A stretch of DNA of 64,000 nucleotides from contig NC_081553.1 in assembly GCF_963082655.1 (NCBI RefSeq), positions 150,460,990 through 150,524,989 of the forward strand. The letters are read 5' to 3'. The notes beneath the pieces are model-generated. The model ran no database searches and was not told where the DNA came from. It saw only the letters and a list, made by a program, of their open reading frames with translations. Position numbers and translations under genes: made by a program. How positions within the stretch are numbered: the first letter of the stretch is position 1; each line of letters opens with the position of its first letter. This stretch comes from Stomoxys calcitrans (lineage: Eukaryota; Arthropoda; Insecta; Diptera; Muscidae). Of this stretch, positions 1 to 11,365 are shown piece by piece.

Positions 1-1029
1 GGAGTCTACATATAAAGGAAATGAGAGACAAAATAACTCCTGGTGTGTGAATTTTATACAAATATAAAAATAAACTGAGCCAGCAAGTTAAGATCTTTGT
101 TTTCAAATCATTGGTATAAAGTCACCTAAATAATTTGCCCATTATTAATGGTTACAAAAATATTTCAGATTTGAAATCCTGGCAAGTTTTCAGAACAAAG
201 CATTGGAATCAGTATATAATTAAGGGAGATGTACTCCACACTCATGCTTTACACAGAATTTGCACCGATACCAGGTTTTGGATAATATAAAAATCAAGTT
301 TTGACATACATTTGTAAAGTAGTAAATAATATCGGTTACCGGAGACAGATCTAACCTCAGAGTAATCAGATGTCGTTTAGAAAAAAACAAAATATCGGGA
401 TGTTTAGAGTGCAACAATTTGTCCTTATGTATAACAATAAGGGATTTCAAAAATCTAATAAAATAATATTTACATCAAGACATTGAAATGCTTCTAATGT
501 GGTTACATATATATAAGTTATTTTATTTAAACAAGTTTTGTTATTTTAATATGTAAATTCTCGCAAACAGTTGTCATAGAGGTGCTGAGGCATATAAATG
601 AATTGTATTTAATATAAATTTGTTTATACAAAATGGAATTAAAAAAAAGGTTAACTCAAAAACCCCATTCATTTGAAATTTGTCATTTCTTTTAAATAAA
701 ATTTTTACTGTTTAAATAAAAATTAATAATTGATATTTATTTATTATATACCTACACAACAAGAAAATAGTTACAGTGCAGGCTTATTATATTTTATAAA
801 ATGTCCCTCATAACAAAAAAGATAAGAATAACAACAGGTTTAACGTATGCTTTTATTTTCCAATCACTTGCCGTGATATAAAAAATATCGAATATCTATA
901 TCAAAAGAAGAATCTTATTGTAGCCGTTCAGTGAAGCGGACGTGTTTTTATTTTGCTCCTCAAAGTAAAAAATAAATATATGTATATTCGTATCTCGGAA
1001 TAGGTACTACCTATTACGAAAAAAAAAAA
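1..1029. other. AT-rich stretch without a recognisable gene
   Basis: Reading both strands I found no protein-like frame, RNA gene or element end in this stretch. It is AT-rich with short A and T runs, and it ends in a poly-A tract (about 1019-1030) directly before the first LINE-A homology. It may be ordinary intergenic or decayed repeat sequence. Confidence 0.6.
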
Positions 1030-1074
1030 TTTAAAGCCTTCTGGAGGCTAGACTCCAAAGACTCAACATTTGCG

Positions 1075-2840
1075 GTGGTGGCGTCAGACCGCAGCATCTT
1101 GTCCTCCCCTCCTATAGGTTTGGGTGCCTTGGTACCTGTAGTCGAGAGAAATGCTTCAAGCGCACAACTAGTCGTCAGACTAATAAAAGGGGAAGAGACG
1201 GATAAACCAGAGGGATACACAGTTCGTCCCAAGACTTTAAGTAAAGGTGGAGTTTCTGACTCGGATTTAGAAAGCGACTATATCAATGAAACAGTCATCG
1301 CAGCCGAACCGAGAGATGAGGGCATCGGGATGACAGCAGAAGTGAGCGATGGCTTTGCTAAGCTCACAAGCAGACCGAGAAAGCGATCCGATGCACGACG
1401 AAGGAGACAGAGGAGTATGTACCGGCAGCGTAATCGGGCAAAGGTGCAGGATGCTGGAAGGGATAGAACTGGCATTCCAAGCACTTCCACGGAAGCTGGA
1501 AAAAGAATAAGATTTCCCGAAGAGGATAACACTACTAAAATACTGAAGAAAGAAAAAGTACTCTGGGAAAACCAAGCTAGCCATCCCGCAATGGAGACTC
1601 CAGACTGTGTCCTGCGGAGGTGGACAAAGTTGGAACAGGAACGAAGGAAGCGCGCACGGCCCCCGACTCTTCATGGAGGACTGTGACTTCCAAAAGGAGG
1701 CCACAGCCATCACGGAAGGGGAAGATGGTCGCTGAGAATGGTAAAGAGCCGCCCTCTTACGCCAGAGTGGCAAGGAAGCACAAGAGAGATGAGCTGACTT
1801 ATGCAGTCATCAATATCGGCTGTGCATCCGGTAGAATTCCACCAGATCATCGGTCCCAAGTGGAGGATCTGGTTAACGATCGGATTTTTGAACATGTGTG
1901 GAACTCTGCAGAGGTTCCACCCATACAAATGATGCGCTGCGAGTTTAGAGGCGACATCCTTACGCTGCGTTTTGCGTCGGCGGAATGTATTGATACCGTC
2001 AAACAGCTCGTCAGAGATATTCAAGCTCCTTGGGAGGGCGCAAAGGTCGACCTTGTGAGAAAGGTGGATATCCCCCAGCTCATAAAGGCTACGGTCTTCA
2101 TCAAGGGATGAGGCAGAAAATTTGCGACGGAACGCATGTTGGGATTCTTGGGCAAGCAAAACCAAGGTTTGGTCGCAGAGAAGTGGAAGGTCTTCCACAG
2201 GGAGGGGAAGGAGGAAGGAACGCTCTTTGCGGTTGGCATTGATCAAGTCTCCGTGACGAGTTTGGCTAAGATAAAGGCATGGCGCACTACAGGGCAAAGC
2301 TGTCTTTTTCAAGATTGCGAAGACTAAGATAGGCAGAAATTTTCATACTGCGACGTCCACCAGGCCATGCAGTGGCAGGTGACTCAACACAACCTAACAA
2401 ACAGGAACCCGACGAAGGACCCATCACCGACTTAAAGATTCGGAATACTGGGATAGGTAAAGATCCTAATATTGAAACATTAGGCAGCGCTGCTATAGGA
2501 GACTCAATGCAACCCAACGAACAGGGGACCGATGATGGTACCATTACCTACTCCCAAGAAGCCCATTTACTTAAGATTTGGAAGGCTAAGATAGGCAAAG
2601 ATCCTAGTATTGAAACACGAGGCAGAACAGGGAATGGAAACCCAATAAAGCTTAACGAACAGGGACCCGACGATGGAACCATTACCGACTTAAAAAGTCG
2701 GAAGACTAGACAAGGAATGAACCTAAAACGATGACATCAGGCAGTGTAGTGACAGGAAAGTCAATTCAGTTTAAAGAACAGGGAGCAGACGATGAGATCA
2801 TCACCTTCTCCCAAGATGCCCATTTACTGGAGGACCAATA
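1075..2840 (+). pseudogene. LINE-A ORF1 (DUF4780-like, RNA-binding type), broken
   Basis: The first readable part (1075-1686) is rich in Arg, Ser and Lys, including SRPRKRSDARRRRQRS-like basic sequence. The frame then shifts, and 1620-2111 carries SYARVARKHKRDELTYAV and a conserved block through TVFIKG. An in-frame TGA at 2109-2111 interrupts the continuation, which resumes with GRKFATERMLGFLGKQN and VGIDQVSVTSLAKIKAW up to about 2290. This block resembles DUF4780, known from fly retroelement ORF1 proteins. After another frame change the C-terminal part (2366-2840) is made of four degenerate repeats. ORF1 proteins of LINEs bind the element RNA; that role here is inferred from position. The stop at 2838-2840 overlaps the start of ORF2 homology. 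Confidence 0.75.
2366..2840 (+). repeat. Four degenerate tandem coding repeats in LINE-A ORF1
   Basis: Four units of about 100-140 bp (roughly 2366-2480, 2481-2619, 2620-2738, 2739-2840) each encode a variant of G(D/N/K)S(I/M)Q-x-NEQG-x-DD-x-IT. Units 1 and 2 also share IGKDP(N/S)IET. The same array recurs in copy 2 at 40345-40790, so it is part of the family and not a local accident. The repeats are hydrophilic and look disordered; the function is unknown. Confidence 0.75.
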
Positions 2841-5800
2841 ATTGAGGTAATCCAGATAAACCTCCACCGGAGCGAGACTGCTACAAACGCTCTGACGGAG
2901 AAAATCAGCAAGGGCAAGATACATATTGCCTTAATTCAGGAGCCATGAACGGCCCGGAACAAGGTCTCTGGACTAAACCACTAAACCATATCAACTACCA
3001 ATTATTCTATGCTATCACTGGTACTCGGCCGAGGACCTGCGTTATTTGTCATAGAAATTTGAATTACGTATTTTCCCCAGAGTTGTCAACGTCGGATGCA
3101 ACAGTTATCTGCCTTTCGACTCTCCGACACCGCCACCCACGTCGGAGCTGCAACGGCTGGCGGGGAAAGCAAAACAGTCAGGAAACGAGGTACTAAAAGG
3201 GTGCGATGCGAACTCTCACCACATTTCGTGGGGTAGCACCATCACTAATAAGCGGGACCAATCCCTGGCAGAGTTCTTGAATACTAACGACCTAATAATA
3301 CTTAATATTGGTAACACCGCTACCTTTGTTAATAGGATTAGGCAGGAGGTATTAGATGTGACGATATGTTCCGAAAATCTGATCGATGAGGATGAGGTTT
3401 GGAAGGTCTCCATGGAACACTCTTTCTCAGATCATCGCTACATTAGGTTTAGAATAACACGGCCACCGCCGAATCCGATAAGCTTCGGCAATAAGTTGAA
3501 AACCAACTGGACAAAATTCGGAAGGCTACTCAGAAGAAGACTTGGGCAAGATAATTTAGACTGTCCAAGCATAGAAGAGATGGACGAAAATGTCAACTGG
3601 ATTACGACTGCACTAGTGGGATCCTTCGAAGATAGTTGTCCTCTTCGGGAAAGAAAATCAGCCTAAGAATAACCCTGGATGACCGGGGAGATTCGCAATA
3701 TTGGGAAAGATGTCCGCAGACTTTTTAACAGAGCACGTCGTAAAAAAGCTGAAGTTTATTGGGATGTGTATTACACATGGCTCAAGAAATACAATAAGAT
3801 TACCAGAGGGGCAAAACGTGCCTCCTGGAAGATTTTCTACGAACAGGTCGATAGCGTTAATGACGCTACCAAGGAAAATATTTCTCTCAAAAATCTATGT
3901 CCAAACTGAAACTTTAGTAGACGATATGGGAGTGAGAGCAAAGACAACGGGGGACATGTTTAAGATTTGATGAAAACCCATTTTCCACAGGATACGAAGG
4001 GACTCACGGAGACACCGGAATCTTGGAATAATGACGTTGATCGAAGGAACGGAATTTATGGTGAAGGAATCCTTGAGGAAATTCAACCATTTAAGTCACC
4101 CGGATCTGATGGAATATTTCCGGATTTACTACAGAAAGAGGCAGACTATCTGGCGCCTCGTCTGGCTAAAATTTTCAAAGCGTGCCTAGGACTATCATAT
4201 GCTCCGAAAGCCTGGCAAGAGGTAAGGGTGGTGTTTATACCTAAGCCCGACAAGGCAAGTTATGCCTACAGACCCACAATCCTTACGTCCTTTATACTTA
4301 AAACCATGGAACGTATTGTGGACACCATGATAAAGAGTATGACATGCAGCGAACTTCTCAAATATAAGCAGCATGCCTATGTCAAGGGAAGGTCGGTGGA
4401 GACTGCCCTGCACGAGGTTGTGCATAAAATAGAAGAATCCTTCGATGCCAAAACGTTCATACTGGCGGAATGCATTGACATCGAGGGGGCTTTTAACAAT
4501 ATGCGGAACGACACATTGATCCAATCCTTAGACCAGTACCGGGGGGATCGGTCCTTAGAGACTGGATAAACCATATGCTAAGGAACAGGTGGATAAATTG
4601 TGTGTTCAATGGCATAAATATAAGGGAGAAAGTGGCACAGGGCACGCCACAGGGGGGGCATTTTATCGCCACTCCTATGGGTGACCACCATAAATGTCCT
4701 ATTACGGATGCTGACTGAGGAGGGATTTGATGTTATAATACTTTTAAGAGGTAAGGATCCGAACGAGCTATGTAAAAGGGCCGAAAGGGTCTTGCATTTG
4801 GCATATGGGCTAGACCCAGAGGTCTCAATGTTAACCCAGAGAAGAATGAAGTATGCCTGTTCACGAGGAAGACGAAGGTGAACGAATTTAGCGCACTACG
4901 TTTCCTTAATAAAACGATTTCGATATCTGACAAGGTCAAATACTTAGATGTGATCTTGGACAGAAAACTGAATTGGAAGTGTCACATTCAGTAGCGTACT
5001 GAGAAAGCCCACAGATGTTGGGCACTATATAGACGGGCCGTAGGCTCGAAATAGGGCCTGGATCCTAGTAGAGTCTACTGGCGTGATTAGACCAATACTT
5101 ACTTCGCCTCAGTAGTTTGATGACTGCTATGGAGGAAAAGTGCAGCATAAAAACCATACAACAGGTTCAGAGAACATGGCATAGGCGGAGCGATGAGGGC
5201 CACGCACACTAGGACACTGGAGACTATTCTAGATATCCGACCCATTGACATACAGATTAAGTGTGAGGCAGCCACTACGGCTATGAGACTTAAGGTGATG
5301 GGACAATGGATTGAGGATGGGAGCAGCTCATACCATCGCGGTATAATCGAAGCGACGATAGGAAACCTGGAAGGAAGGGGAGAGGTTTCCGATCGGAAAC
5401 CTGAGATGAACCTTGAAGTCGAGTGCGAGGCACTGCTGCCATCGGTCTTGGATTGACGGAACCCTAGTATTGCCATCTGGAAGATCACGTTACACGGATG
5501 GATCAAAGCTAGAGGACAGAGTGGGCCTGGGGGTTTACATTGAAAACCCAGGGACTGACTTCTGTTTTAGACTGCCTGACCATAATACCGTCCTGCAGGC
5601 GGAGATCCGGGCAATCAAGGAATGCGTGAAGTGGTGTGGTGCTAACGCGAGGACGTCGAGTGTGAACATCTTTACCGACAGTAAATTGCCATAAGGGCAA
5701 GAACAACCAGGACGGTAAGGTCACGAACAGTCTTGCAGTGTAAGAAGGAGATTAACTCCTTCTATGAGGATGGAAAAATCCACTTCGTTTGGGTGCCGGG

Positions 5801-6282
5801 CCATAACGGAGTAAGGGGAAATGAAAGGGCAGACGATTTGACGGTGAAGGCCAGAGGACTGCCGTCAATAAACTTGGTTATCCCGAAGCCTTCGGGTCGA
5901 CGCCGTCCGAGTTAAAGGAGTGGGCGACGAATGCGCATGCAACATTGTGGAACAGCGAAACAAGGGGGATCCAGATCGTGAGAAGACGAGGATATTGCTG
6001 AAAGGAAGCAAGAAGGAGGTCAGTATAGCTATTGGTATCATAACAGGACACATAGAACTACGAGCTCACTTATGTAAAATCGGTGCGTCAAGTGATAGCA
6101 TGTGTAGGGCATGCGGGGAAGATGATGAAACGTTGGAGCATTTCCTTTGTCATCACCCGTCTTTTGCGTCCAACAGATACCGGTACGTAGGTGGACACAC
6201 AATATCAGACATGAACCAACATAGGAGAGTGGCATTGAAAAGAATTAAGATTTATGTAAGTAGCGCGGAATTCCTACATTAA
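2841..6282 (+). pseudogene. LINE-A ORF2 (endonuclease, reverse transcriptase, RNase H), broken
   Basis: The frame opens right after the ORF1 stop with VIQINLHRSETATNAL and HIALIQEP, the start of an APE-type endonuclease. GCDANSHHISWGS near 3200 and SDHRYIRF near 3430 are the later endonuclease motifs. The RT fingers and palm appear at 4080-4560 (SPGSDGIFPDLLQK, KAWQEVRVVFIPKPDK, ECIDIEGAFNN). RNase H appears at 5480-5870 (YTDGSKLEDRVGLGVY, AEIRAIKECVKW, VWVPGHNGVRGNERAD). The end carries a Cys/His motif (CRACGEDDETLEHFLCHH, about 6100-6155). Frameshifts near 3670, 3910, 4565, 4690, 5690 and 5890 break it, and the RT YADD segment is not readable. Confidence 0.85.
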
Positions 6283-6623
6283 ATTTTTTTTGAGAGATTA
6301 CTTAATGGTTTTTAGTGCGCACAACAAGCCGATTACTGGCTTTGATGTATGTCCATAGTGGCATGGGGCGGATTAATATCTGCACCCTCTTTTCAACCTA
6401 ACCTAACCTATATCAAAAAAATTAAAGCAATTAACACCTTGTTTGAAAAGATGTTTATAAGTCAATACCATGTTTAGAACCCATTTACACTGCTCTTTAA
6501 ATCGGGATTTAATGACTCGATTATCTGTTTTTCCTTTATGAAATTAGCTGACGAAAGCCTTAAATCTGTATTTAATGAGCAGTGAAAACGTGGTTTTGAT
6601 CGCTCTAATTTAGGTGTATATAT

Positions 6624-6765
6624 GTTCTTTATAAGAACCATCACACACATAAACAACGAAAAATGGCGCGAACTAATAATAAACACAAAATCAGAGTTGC
6701 ATTAATAGCTGATTTTAACAGATAGTGCACTCAATATAATCTTGTTCAACAATTGCTCCTACCTA
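6624..6765 (-). repeat. Repeat R, diverged partial copy
   Basis: The reverse complement matches the middle of the 39392-39639 copy: a segment around GCGCCATTTTTCGTTG, followed by the CAGAGTTGCA block and a GATAGTGCACTCAATAT block. No target duplication is visible, and it is the most diverged of the four copies in the window. Confidence 0.65.
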
Positions 6766-6769
6766 TCCT

Positions 6770-7426
6770 GACTAGTATCTAAAATCTCAAAGCAATGAAA
6801 GATATATTATTATCAGAGGTAAACACCATTTTTTTATATATCGATTTAAAGAATTCTACCAATTTTGAGAATAAATGGTGCCACTCCGGCCTATTATAAG
6901 CTTCACGATGAATTGGTATTACTTACATGCAAAAAAGAGCGTATTGTGGCAAATTTGAAGCACAATTAAATTCAAACATTTCTGCTGGAAATAAATTATT
7001 TGACAAGTAATGCTCTCATTGAATATACGCCGGAATTTATTTTTAAATACATTAGTTTTTAATCGTCCAATTTTATTTACGCTGTTAAATTTGTCACACT
7101 GAATAAACTACTCTTCATATACTTTCTAATTTACTTGTAATGTCAAGTTGCAATTTGAACCTTTTCCAACACGCAAATGACAGATAACGATTAAGTCACC
7201 AAAAATCGACTATCCCTACTATTGTTCAAGAAAACTAAATTAATTTGCAATAGTTGGTATTTTCTACTTTGGTTTGATTGTGATACATCACACACTCATT
7301 TGGAAGCACACAAATGTGAATGTGTCTTTGCTACCCTAACTTTGAGACTGCGTTTGCGCAATATAACTGTAGGTGAGTGCAGTATTTCTCTCACATAATT
7401 TACGGTGTACTTAATCACATCGGGGC
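6770..7426. other. Non-coding stretch, nothing recognised
   Basis: AT-rich sequence with scattered stops in all frames. No motif, element end or RNA gene was recognised. Confidence 0.5.
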
Positions 7427-7512
7427 CATATTCACAAAACTTAATGAAGCATTATAATAAGTTTATTTGGGATAGGTCTATTTATTCAAAGTTACATTCA
7501 GTTTTGTGTATA
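7427..7512. repeat. Short foldback element (MITE-like), copy 1
   Basis: The left end CATATTCACAAAACTTAATG and the right end CATTCAGTTTTGTGTATACC are imperfect inverted repeats. The length is about 86 bp. It shares its terminal sequence with the better preserved copy at 7774-7880. No coding capacity. Confidence 0.5.
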
Positions 7513-7773
7513 CCCGACTTAATGTGTTTCATTTATTCGTTTAACCACAGTCTATAAAATTACAATATCCGAAACCTGCCTGAAAATGGTTTAATCTGTG
7601 GCCCTTATATGTATAATCTCCCTAAAAAATCACAATTTTTATGTTTATTTATTAAAGATTAGAATTTTGTATCACAAAACTACATATATAAAGGCATTTA
7701 GTGCCCAATAGATAGTACTAGTTATAAGTTAAAACTTTTTTTTCTATCATGCGGTAAATAAATACTAACACCT

Positions 7774-7880
7774 GTATTCACAAAACTTAATGTAGATTTA
7801 AAATAGGTTCATTTGATAGATTTCCTTTATAGAACTGTCAAGTTAACATGTTTCAAGGCTTCAATAAGTTTTGTGAATGC
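7774..7880. repeat. Short foldback element (MITE-like), copy 2
   Basis: This 107 bp segment begins GTATTCACAAAACTTAA (7774-7790) and ends ATAAGTTTTGTGAATGC (7864-7880), nearly perfect inverted repeats of about 17 bp. The interior carries a TAGATTTAAAATAGGTT block that also occurs in inverse orientation near 50320-50345. This size and structure are typical of a MITE. The autonomous partner is not in the window and the TIRs do not identify the superfamily. Confidence 0.6.
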
Positions 7881-8023
7881 GACCATAAATGCCTCTACAT
7901 TTTTTTGTAAAACCTTATACGAACCAACGTTTGTGCCATATCTATAGGTTATGTTAGGTTTAAATGACAATCTGCAATCAGACTCACTTTGACATTTTCG
8001 TACATTGCCTTGTATTTTTTACG

Positions 8024-8092
8024 GTTGAACATCCAGATCGCTTTAAAAAGTCCAACAACTTGCAAAGTTCGCATCCACTAAATCAAACCTGT
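8024..8092 (-). pseudogene. Scrap of LINE-C 3' coding end
   Basis: The plus strand reads CAGATCGCTTTAAAAAG and then GTTCGCATCCACTAAATC. This matches the minus-strand LINE-C sequence at 53225-53282, which encodes the last residues of that RNase H-bearing ORF. Only about 70 bp is retained. Confidence 0.5.
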
Positions 8093-8235
8093 ATATTATG
8101 ATATGCGATCATCATCGAAACATCCTGACATGATGATTGACACAAAACGGCTGTCATAAGCTGCAATATCGAAACAACCACTATGCCATAAAGTGTAGTT
8201 TGTCCATCGTCCGCTGTATACGTGTTAGTCTGTTG

Positions 8236-8439
8236 CATGACATAATTACCAGGTAGTGTACCGTACTGAGTAAAATTTTTTCTCGCGAAGTGCACTATCT
8301 GTCAACGAGTTTTGGTTGTGTGTGCTTTATAGTTAACATACTCAAAATCAGAGTTGCACTTATCTCTGATTTTGACAAACAGTGAACTCAATATTTTGTT
8401 GTTGGGCAACTGGCACAACCTGTAAATAAATATATCTTG
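8236..8439 (-). repeat. Repeat R, copy with 8 bp target duplication
   Basis: GTCTGTTG is present at 8228-8235 and again at 8440-8447, directly flanking about 204 bp that matches the copies at 39392-39639 and 43578-43701. Inside is a hairpin: AAAATCAGAG (8344-8353) and CTCTGATTTT (8364-8373) separated by 10 nt. No ORF. Duplications of variable length (8-12 bp among copies) suggest LINE-driven or similar insertion; the class is unknown. Confidence 0.7.
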
Positions 8440-8447
8440 GTCTGTTG

Positions 8448-9007
8448 TCCGCGTTTATACATCGTGTCATTACGTTTTTTATTGTATTTGCGGAAAAACA
8501 ACAATAATGCCATCTTATAAAGTGCTCAAAAAGAAAATAAAAACCGCATGATTGTCCGATATAAAAAATATAGAAATAATCCGAGCAATAACTTCATCAA
8601 AATATCATACGTGCAAGTGCACAAAACCATAATCCGGTCGTCTTGTTTTTCGTTTTCCTCTCCACTCTGATAATCAAATCAAAGAAAACAAGTAAAAGCG
8701 TGCTATAAAAATAATAACAACCGCGCCGCAGCGTCAACAAAACAATAATACACCATAATAACACTCTTGACCTTTTTTAACTTCGCACCCGACAATTGTG
8801 AATTTAATGTCCTTCCACCTCTTGGTAACTCAGACCACTGCATCATTTCAGCATCCTTTTCGTGTTCTTCTCTTCGCACCACCTCTTCCCCAGCACCTTG
8901 AGCCGAACACAATGAATTTTTCCAGCATTTTAATTGGAACTTTGTTTTTAAAACGGCGACGTAAATGCTACTGCTAAAATGGTGGGAGGAGTTTCTTTTT
9001 TATAGGA
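8448..9007. other. Non-coding stretch, nothing recognised
   Basis: No protein-like frame or repeat end was recognised. The sequence is moderately AT-rich with pyrimidine-rich patches. Confidence 0.5.
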
Positions 9008-9680
9008 ATGGGACCGTTCATTCAGACTAAGAATTTATTGGGTAAATCAAAGGATAACTTTTGGTTTAATCGGACATGCAGAGATGCCGTCGGATCAAAA
9101 GTGGAAGCATTTAGGAACAAAAATGGCAATGCCCGAATGCGTCGCATACAGGAAAGAACTTCTGGTGCCAAAGTACTTAGACACGAAAAGTTTCATCACG
9201 AACGTGAACTACATGCTACAGTTATTGCTTCACCGAGGGGAAAGCTTTTCGTCATTCGTAGAAAGAATAAAGGGTAGCCCAACGGCAAAACCCAACTCTT
9301 GTTAAAGATGACCAGTTGTTCACCTCCAGTAGATGAGGCTTATCTACTGGCTGAAATGTTTGCAGGGAATTCCTTCCTTCCTTTAAGCAATTAACCAATC
9401 CCGGTGATTGAACGTGGATCTAGAATCAGATATTTTTTCGAACGCGTGAAGTTAAAATGGTCCTACGTATCTCGACGCTAAGAAATCTCTGGGCCCGAAT
9501 GGTATATAAACACTTACCCTTTGTAAGTGTTCTTCGACATTTGATCGTCCACTAACACAACCTTGCTTATAGGAGAACAACCCTGCGAATTACCGACCAA
9601 ATGGGATATGCTCCGCGTTCTCTGTGGTTAACCACCATCTTGTGAGTCCGTCCCCCTTCCGATATCCAAACATTATATAG
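9008..9680 (+). pseudogene. LINE-E: decayed non-LTR retrotransposon fragment (EN-RT linker and RT fingers)
   Basis: The first part encodes DNFWFNRTCRDAVGSKVEAF, the linker that follows the endonuclease in many Jockey/CR1-type ORF2 proteins. Near 9305-9365 another frame reads VDEAYLLAEMFAGNS, the usual stretch before the RT. Near 9480 comes KSLGPNGI (normally SGPDGI), and near 9578 NPANYRPNGICSAF, which is the RT block with YRPI. At least three frame changes occur. The fragment lacks the rest of the RT and any 3' end, so the family cannot be defined further. Confidence 0.65.
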
Positions 9681-10057
9681 CCTATATTTCCTCACAGACC
9701 AACCTACACAATCTGTGAAAATTCCAAGGTAATCGGTTCAGTTTTTTTGAGTCTATACAAAACAAACCGACAAACAAACACAAATTCAATTTTATATATA
9801 AAAAGATTGTGTGCGCTGTAGGTGACGAAAAAAACCAAGTCAACTTTTTCAACCACGATTGCATTTTTTTACCGCTGTCAATGAGGCTTCATTCAAAAGT
9901 AATTTAAAGTGCAATATGTATAGGTAGGTGGCCATCGAGGTGGCATAACGCGAACAGCTGACAACCGCCGGCCAGTTTGGCAGTACTAAAATTTTAATTC
10001 ACCTTCAACATCTGTTGATGCCAGACATGTTAATGCGCCGCCCGCTTTTTTCAAATA
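9681..10057. other. Non-coding stretch, probably old repeat tail
   Basis: 9720-9800 contains GTAATCGGTTCAG, GAGTCTATACAAAAC and a CAAACAAACA run. I regard this as a widespread arthropod repeat-tail type of sequence, but cannot assign it. No gene was found. Confidence 0.35.
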
Positions 10058-11036
10058 GTATAGGTTAGGTTGTAAAGAGGCTGCAGATATTAATCTGCCC
10101 TATGACACTACAGACATACACATAAGCCAGTAATCGGCTTGTTGTGCGCTCTAAAATCTAAAAAGTAACCTTGAAAAAAATTTTAAGTTAGGAATTCCGT
10201 GCTACTTACAAAATCTTTAATTGTTTTCCATACCACTCCCCTAAGTTGGTTCATGTCTTGTACCGTGTCCTGACCGAAGTACCGGTGTCTGTTAGCCGCG
10301 AAAGCCGGACAATGCTCCAACGTCTCATCATCTTCCCCACATGCCATACCTTGCCGCACCGATTTTGCATAAGAGAGCTCGGAGTCCGATATGTCCTGTT
10401 ATGATACCAAAAGCTATACTGACCTCCTACTAACTTCCTTTCAGTAATAGCCTCGTCCTCTCACGACCCGGATTGCACCATAAGCACGTTTTGATCTCAT
10501 TCTTACACTCCAAGACTGTTCGTGATCTTACTGTCCTCGTTGTTATTGCCCTTATGGTCATTTTCCTGTCCGTAAAGATGTTCACACTCGACGTCCTCTC
10601 GTTAGTACCACACCAACCCACGCGTTACGTGATCGCCCGGATCTTTGCCCGCAGGACCGTATTATGGTCAGGCAGTCTAAAACAGATCTCAGTCCCTGGA
10701 AACTCAATGTAGACTCCCAGGCGCACTCTTTCCTCTAGCTTAGATCCATCCGTGTAACATGATCTTCCAGATGGCCATACTAGTGTTCCATCAGTCAAAG
10801 ACTCTCCCGCTAGCAGCAGTCCCTCGCACTCGACCTCAAGTGTAGTCTCAGGTATCCGATCGGAACCCTCTTCCCTTCCTTCAAGGTTTCCTATAGGCGC
10901 CTCGATTATACCGCGATGGTATGAGCTGCTCCCATCCTCAATCCATTCTCCCATCGCCTTAAGTCTCATAGCCAAATCCGATACCCTGTATATCATCCGG
11001 GCCCTTTTTATGTCCAAGTTCAGACAAATTCTCAAT
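10058..11036 (-). mobile_element. LINE-A copy 3: 5'-truncated 3' fragment
   Basis: On the minus strand this reads into LINE-A: MRLKAMGEWIEDGSSSYHRG, CYTDGSKLEERVRLGVYIEF and FRLPDHNTVLRAKIRAIT, the region before and within RNase H. It continues through the 3' untranslated end to the same CCTAACCTA terminus as copy 1. It starts abruptly at about 11036, which is the usual LINE 5' truncation. RNase H is interrupted around 10625 and 10430, so it is non-functional. Confidence 0.8.
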
Positions 11037-11139
11037 TGAGCTCTAGAAGTAGGAATTTAAAGCTACATCTTTTTGAAAAACTTGGGTCAATTACCATCTC
11101 AGGAAATTTTGAGTCTAAAAACATTGTAATACCTTTCGT

Positions 11140-11365
11140 TTGAAATTCAAAGAATCAACTTCTGCAGATTACTTTGCAAATAATACCAAATTGCTCGGTC
11201 GAGAGAAAAAATCTTTAAAGAGATTGATAAGGAAAAAATTTTTTCACCCATTTCAATATATAGCTTTATTTACAATCAAAGTGACACATAATACAATTGT
11301 AACTGAAGTTAAAATATTTTGCACAAATTGTGGCAGGCTTGGCCACATTGCCATCCGTTGCCGCT
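11140..11365 (+). pseudogene. Zinc-knuckle ORF (LINE ORF1-like), part before the BEL insertion
   Basis: The frame from 11140 reads to CTNCGRLGHIAIRCR, a CCHC zinc knuckle (C-x2-C-x4-H-x4-C). It is cut exactly at the BEL 5' LTR. Joining at the target site continues the same frame at 18095. Zinc knuckles of this kind are typical of LINE ORF1 or Gag nucleic-acid-binding proteins. The start codon choice is uncertain; upstream homology is not recognised. Confidence 0.55.
11361..11365 (+). repeat. BEL plus copy: left target-site duplication CCGCT
   Basis: CCGCT lies directly before the 5' LTR and again at 18090-18094 directly after the 3' LTR. Five-base duplications are usual for BEL/Pao elements. 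Confidence 0.95.

Larger units (their letters stand above)
1030..6413 (+). mobile_element. LINE-A copy 1: near full-length, decayed non-LTR retrotransposon
   Basis: This is a two-ORF non-LTR element: an ORF1 with a DUF4780-like region and peptide repeats, then an ORF2 with endonuclease, reverse transcriptase and RNase H remnants. The RNase H and the LDIEGAF-type RT motif fit the LOA/R1-like part of the Jockey superfamily; the exact clade is uncertain. The 3' end is an untranslated stretch (6283-6413) finishing in CCTAA-like units. The same 3' end recurs at 10058-10200 (minus) and 49865-50087, which defines the terminus. A second long copy lies at 39652-43195. Several frameshifts and stops in both ORFs make this copy inactive. 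Confidence 0.85.

Noticed and set aside
1620..2111. DUF4780-like ORF as a possible host gene
   Set aside because: It is part of a repeated two-ORF LINE with endonuclease, RT and RNase H directly downstream, and has a second decayed copy at 39655.
6394..6414. CCTAACCTAACCTA tract resembling the insect telomere repeat (TTAGG)n
   Set aside because: It is only about three units and is the normal 3' end of LINE-A, recurring inverted at 10058-10072. Flies also generally lack TTAGG telomeres.
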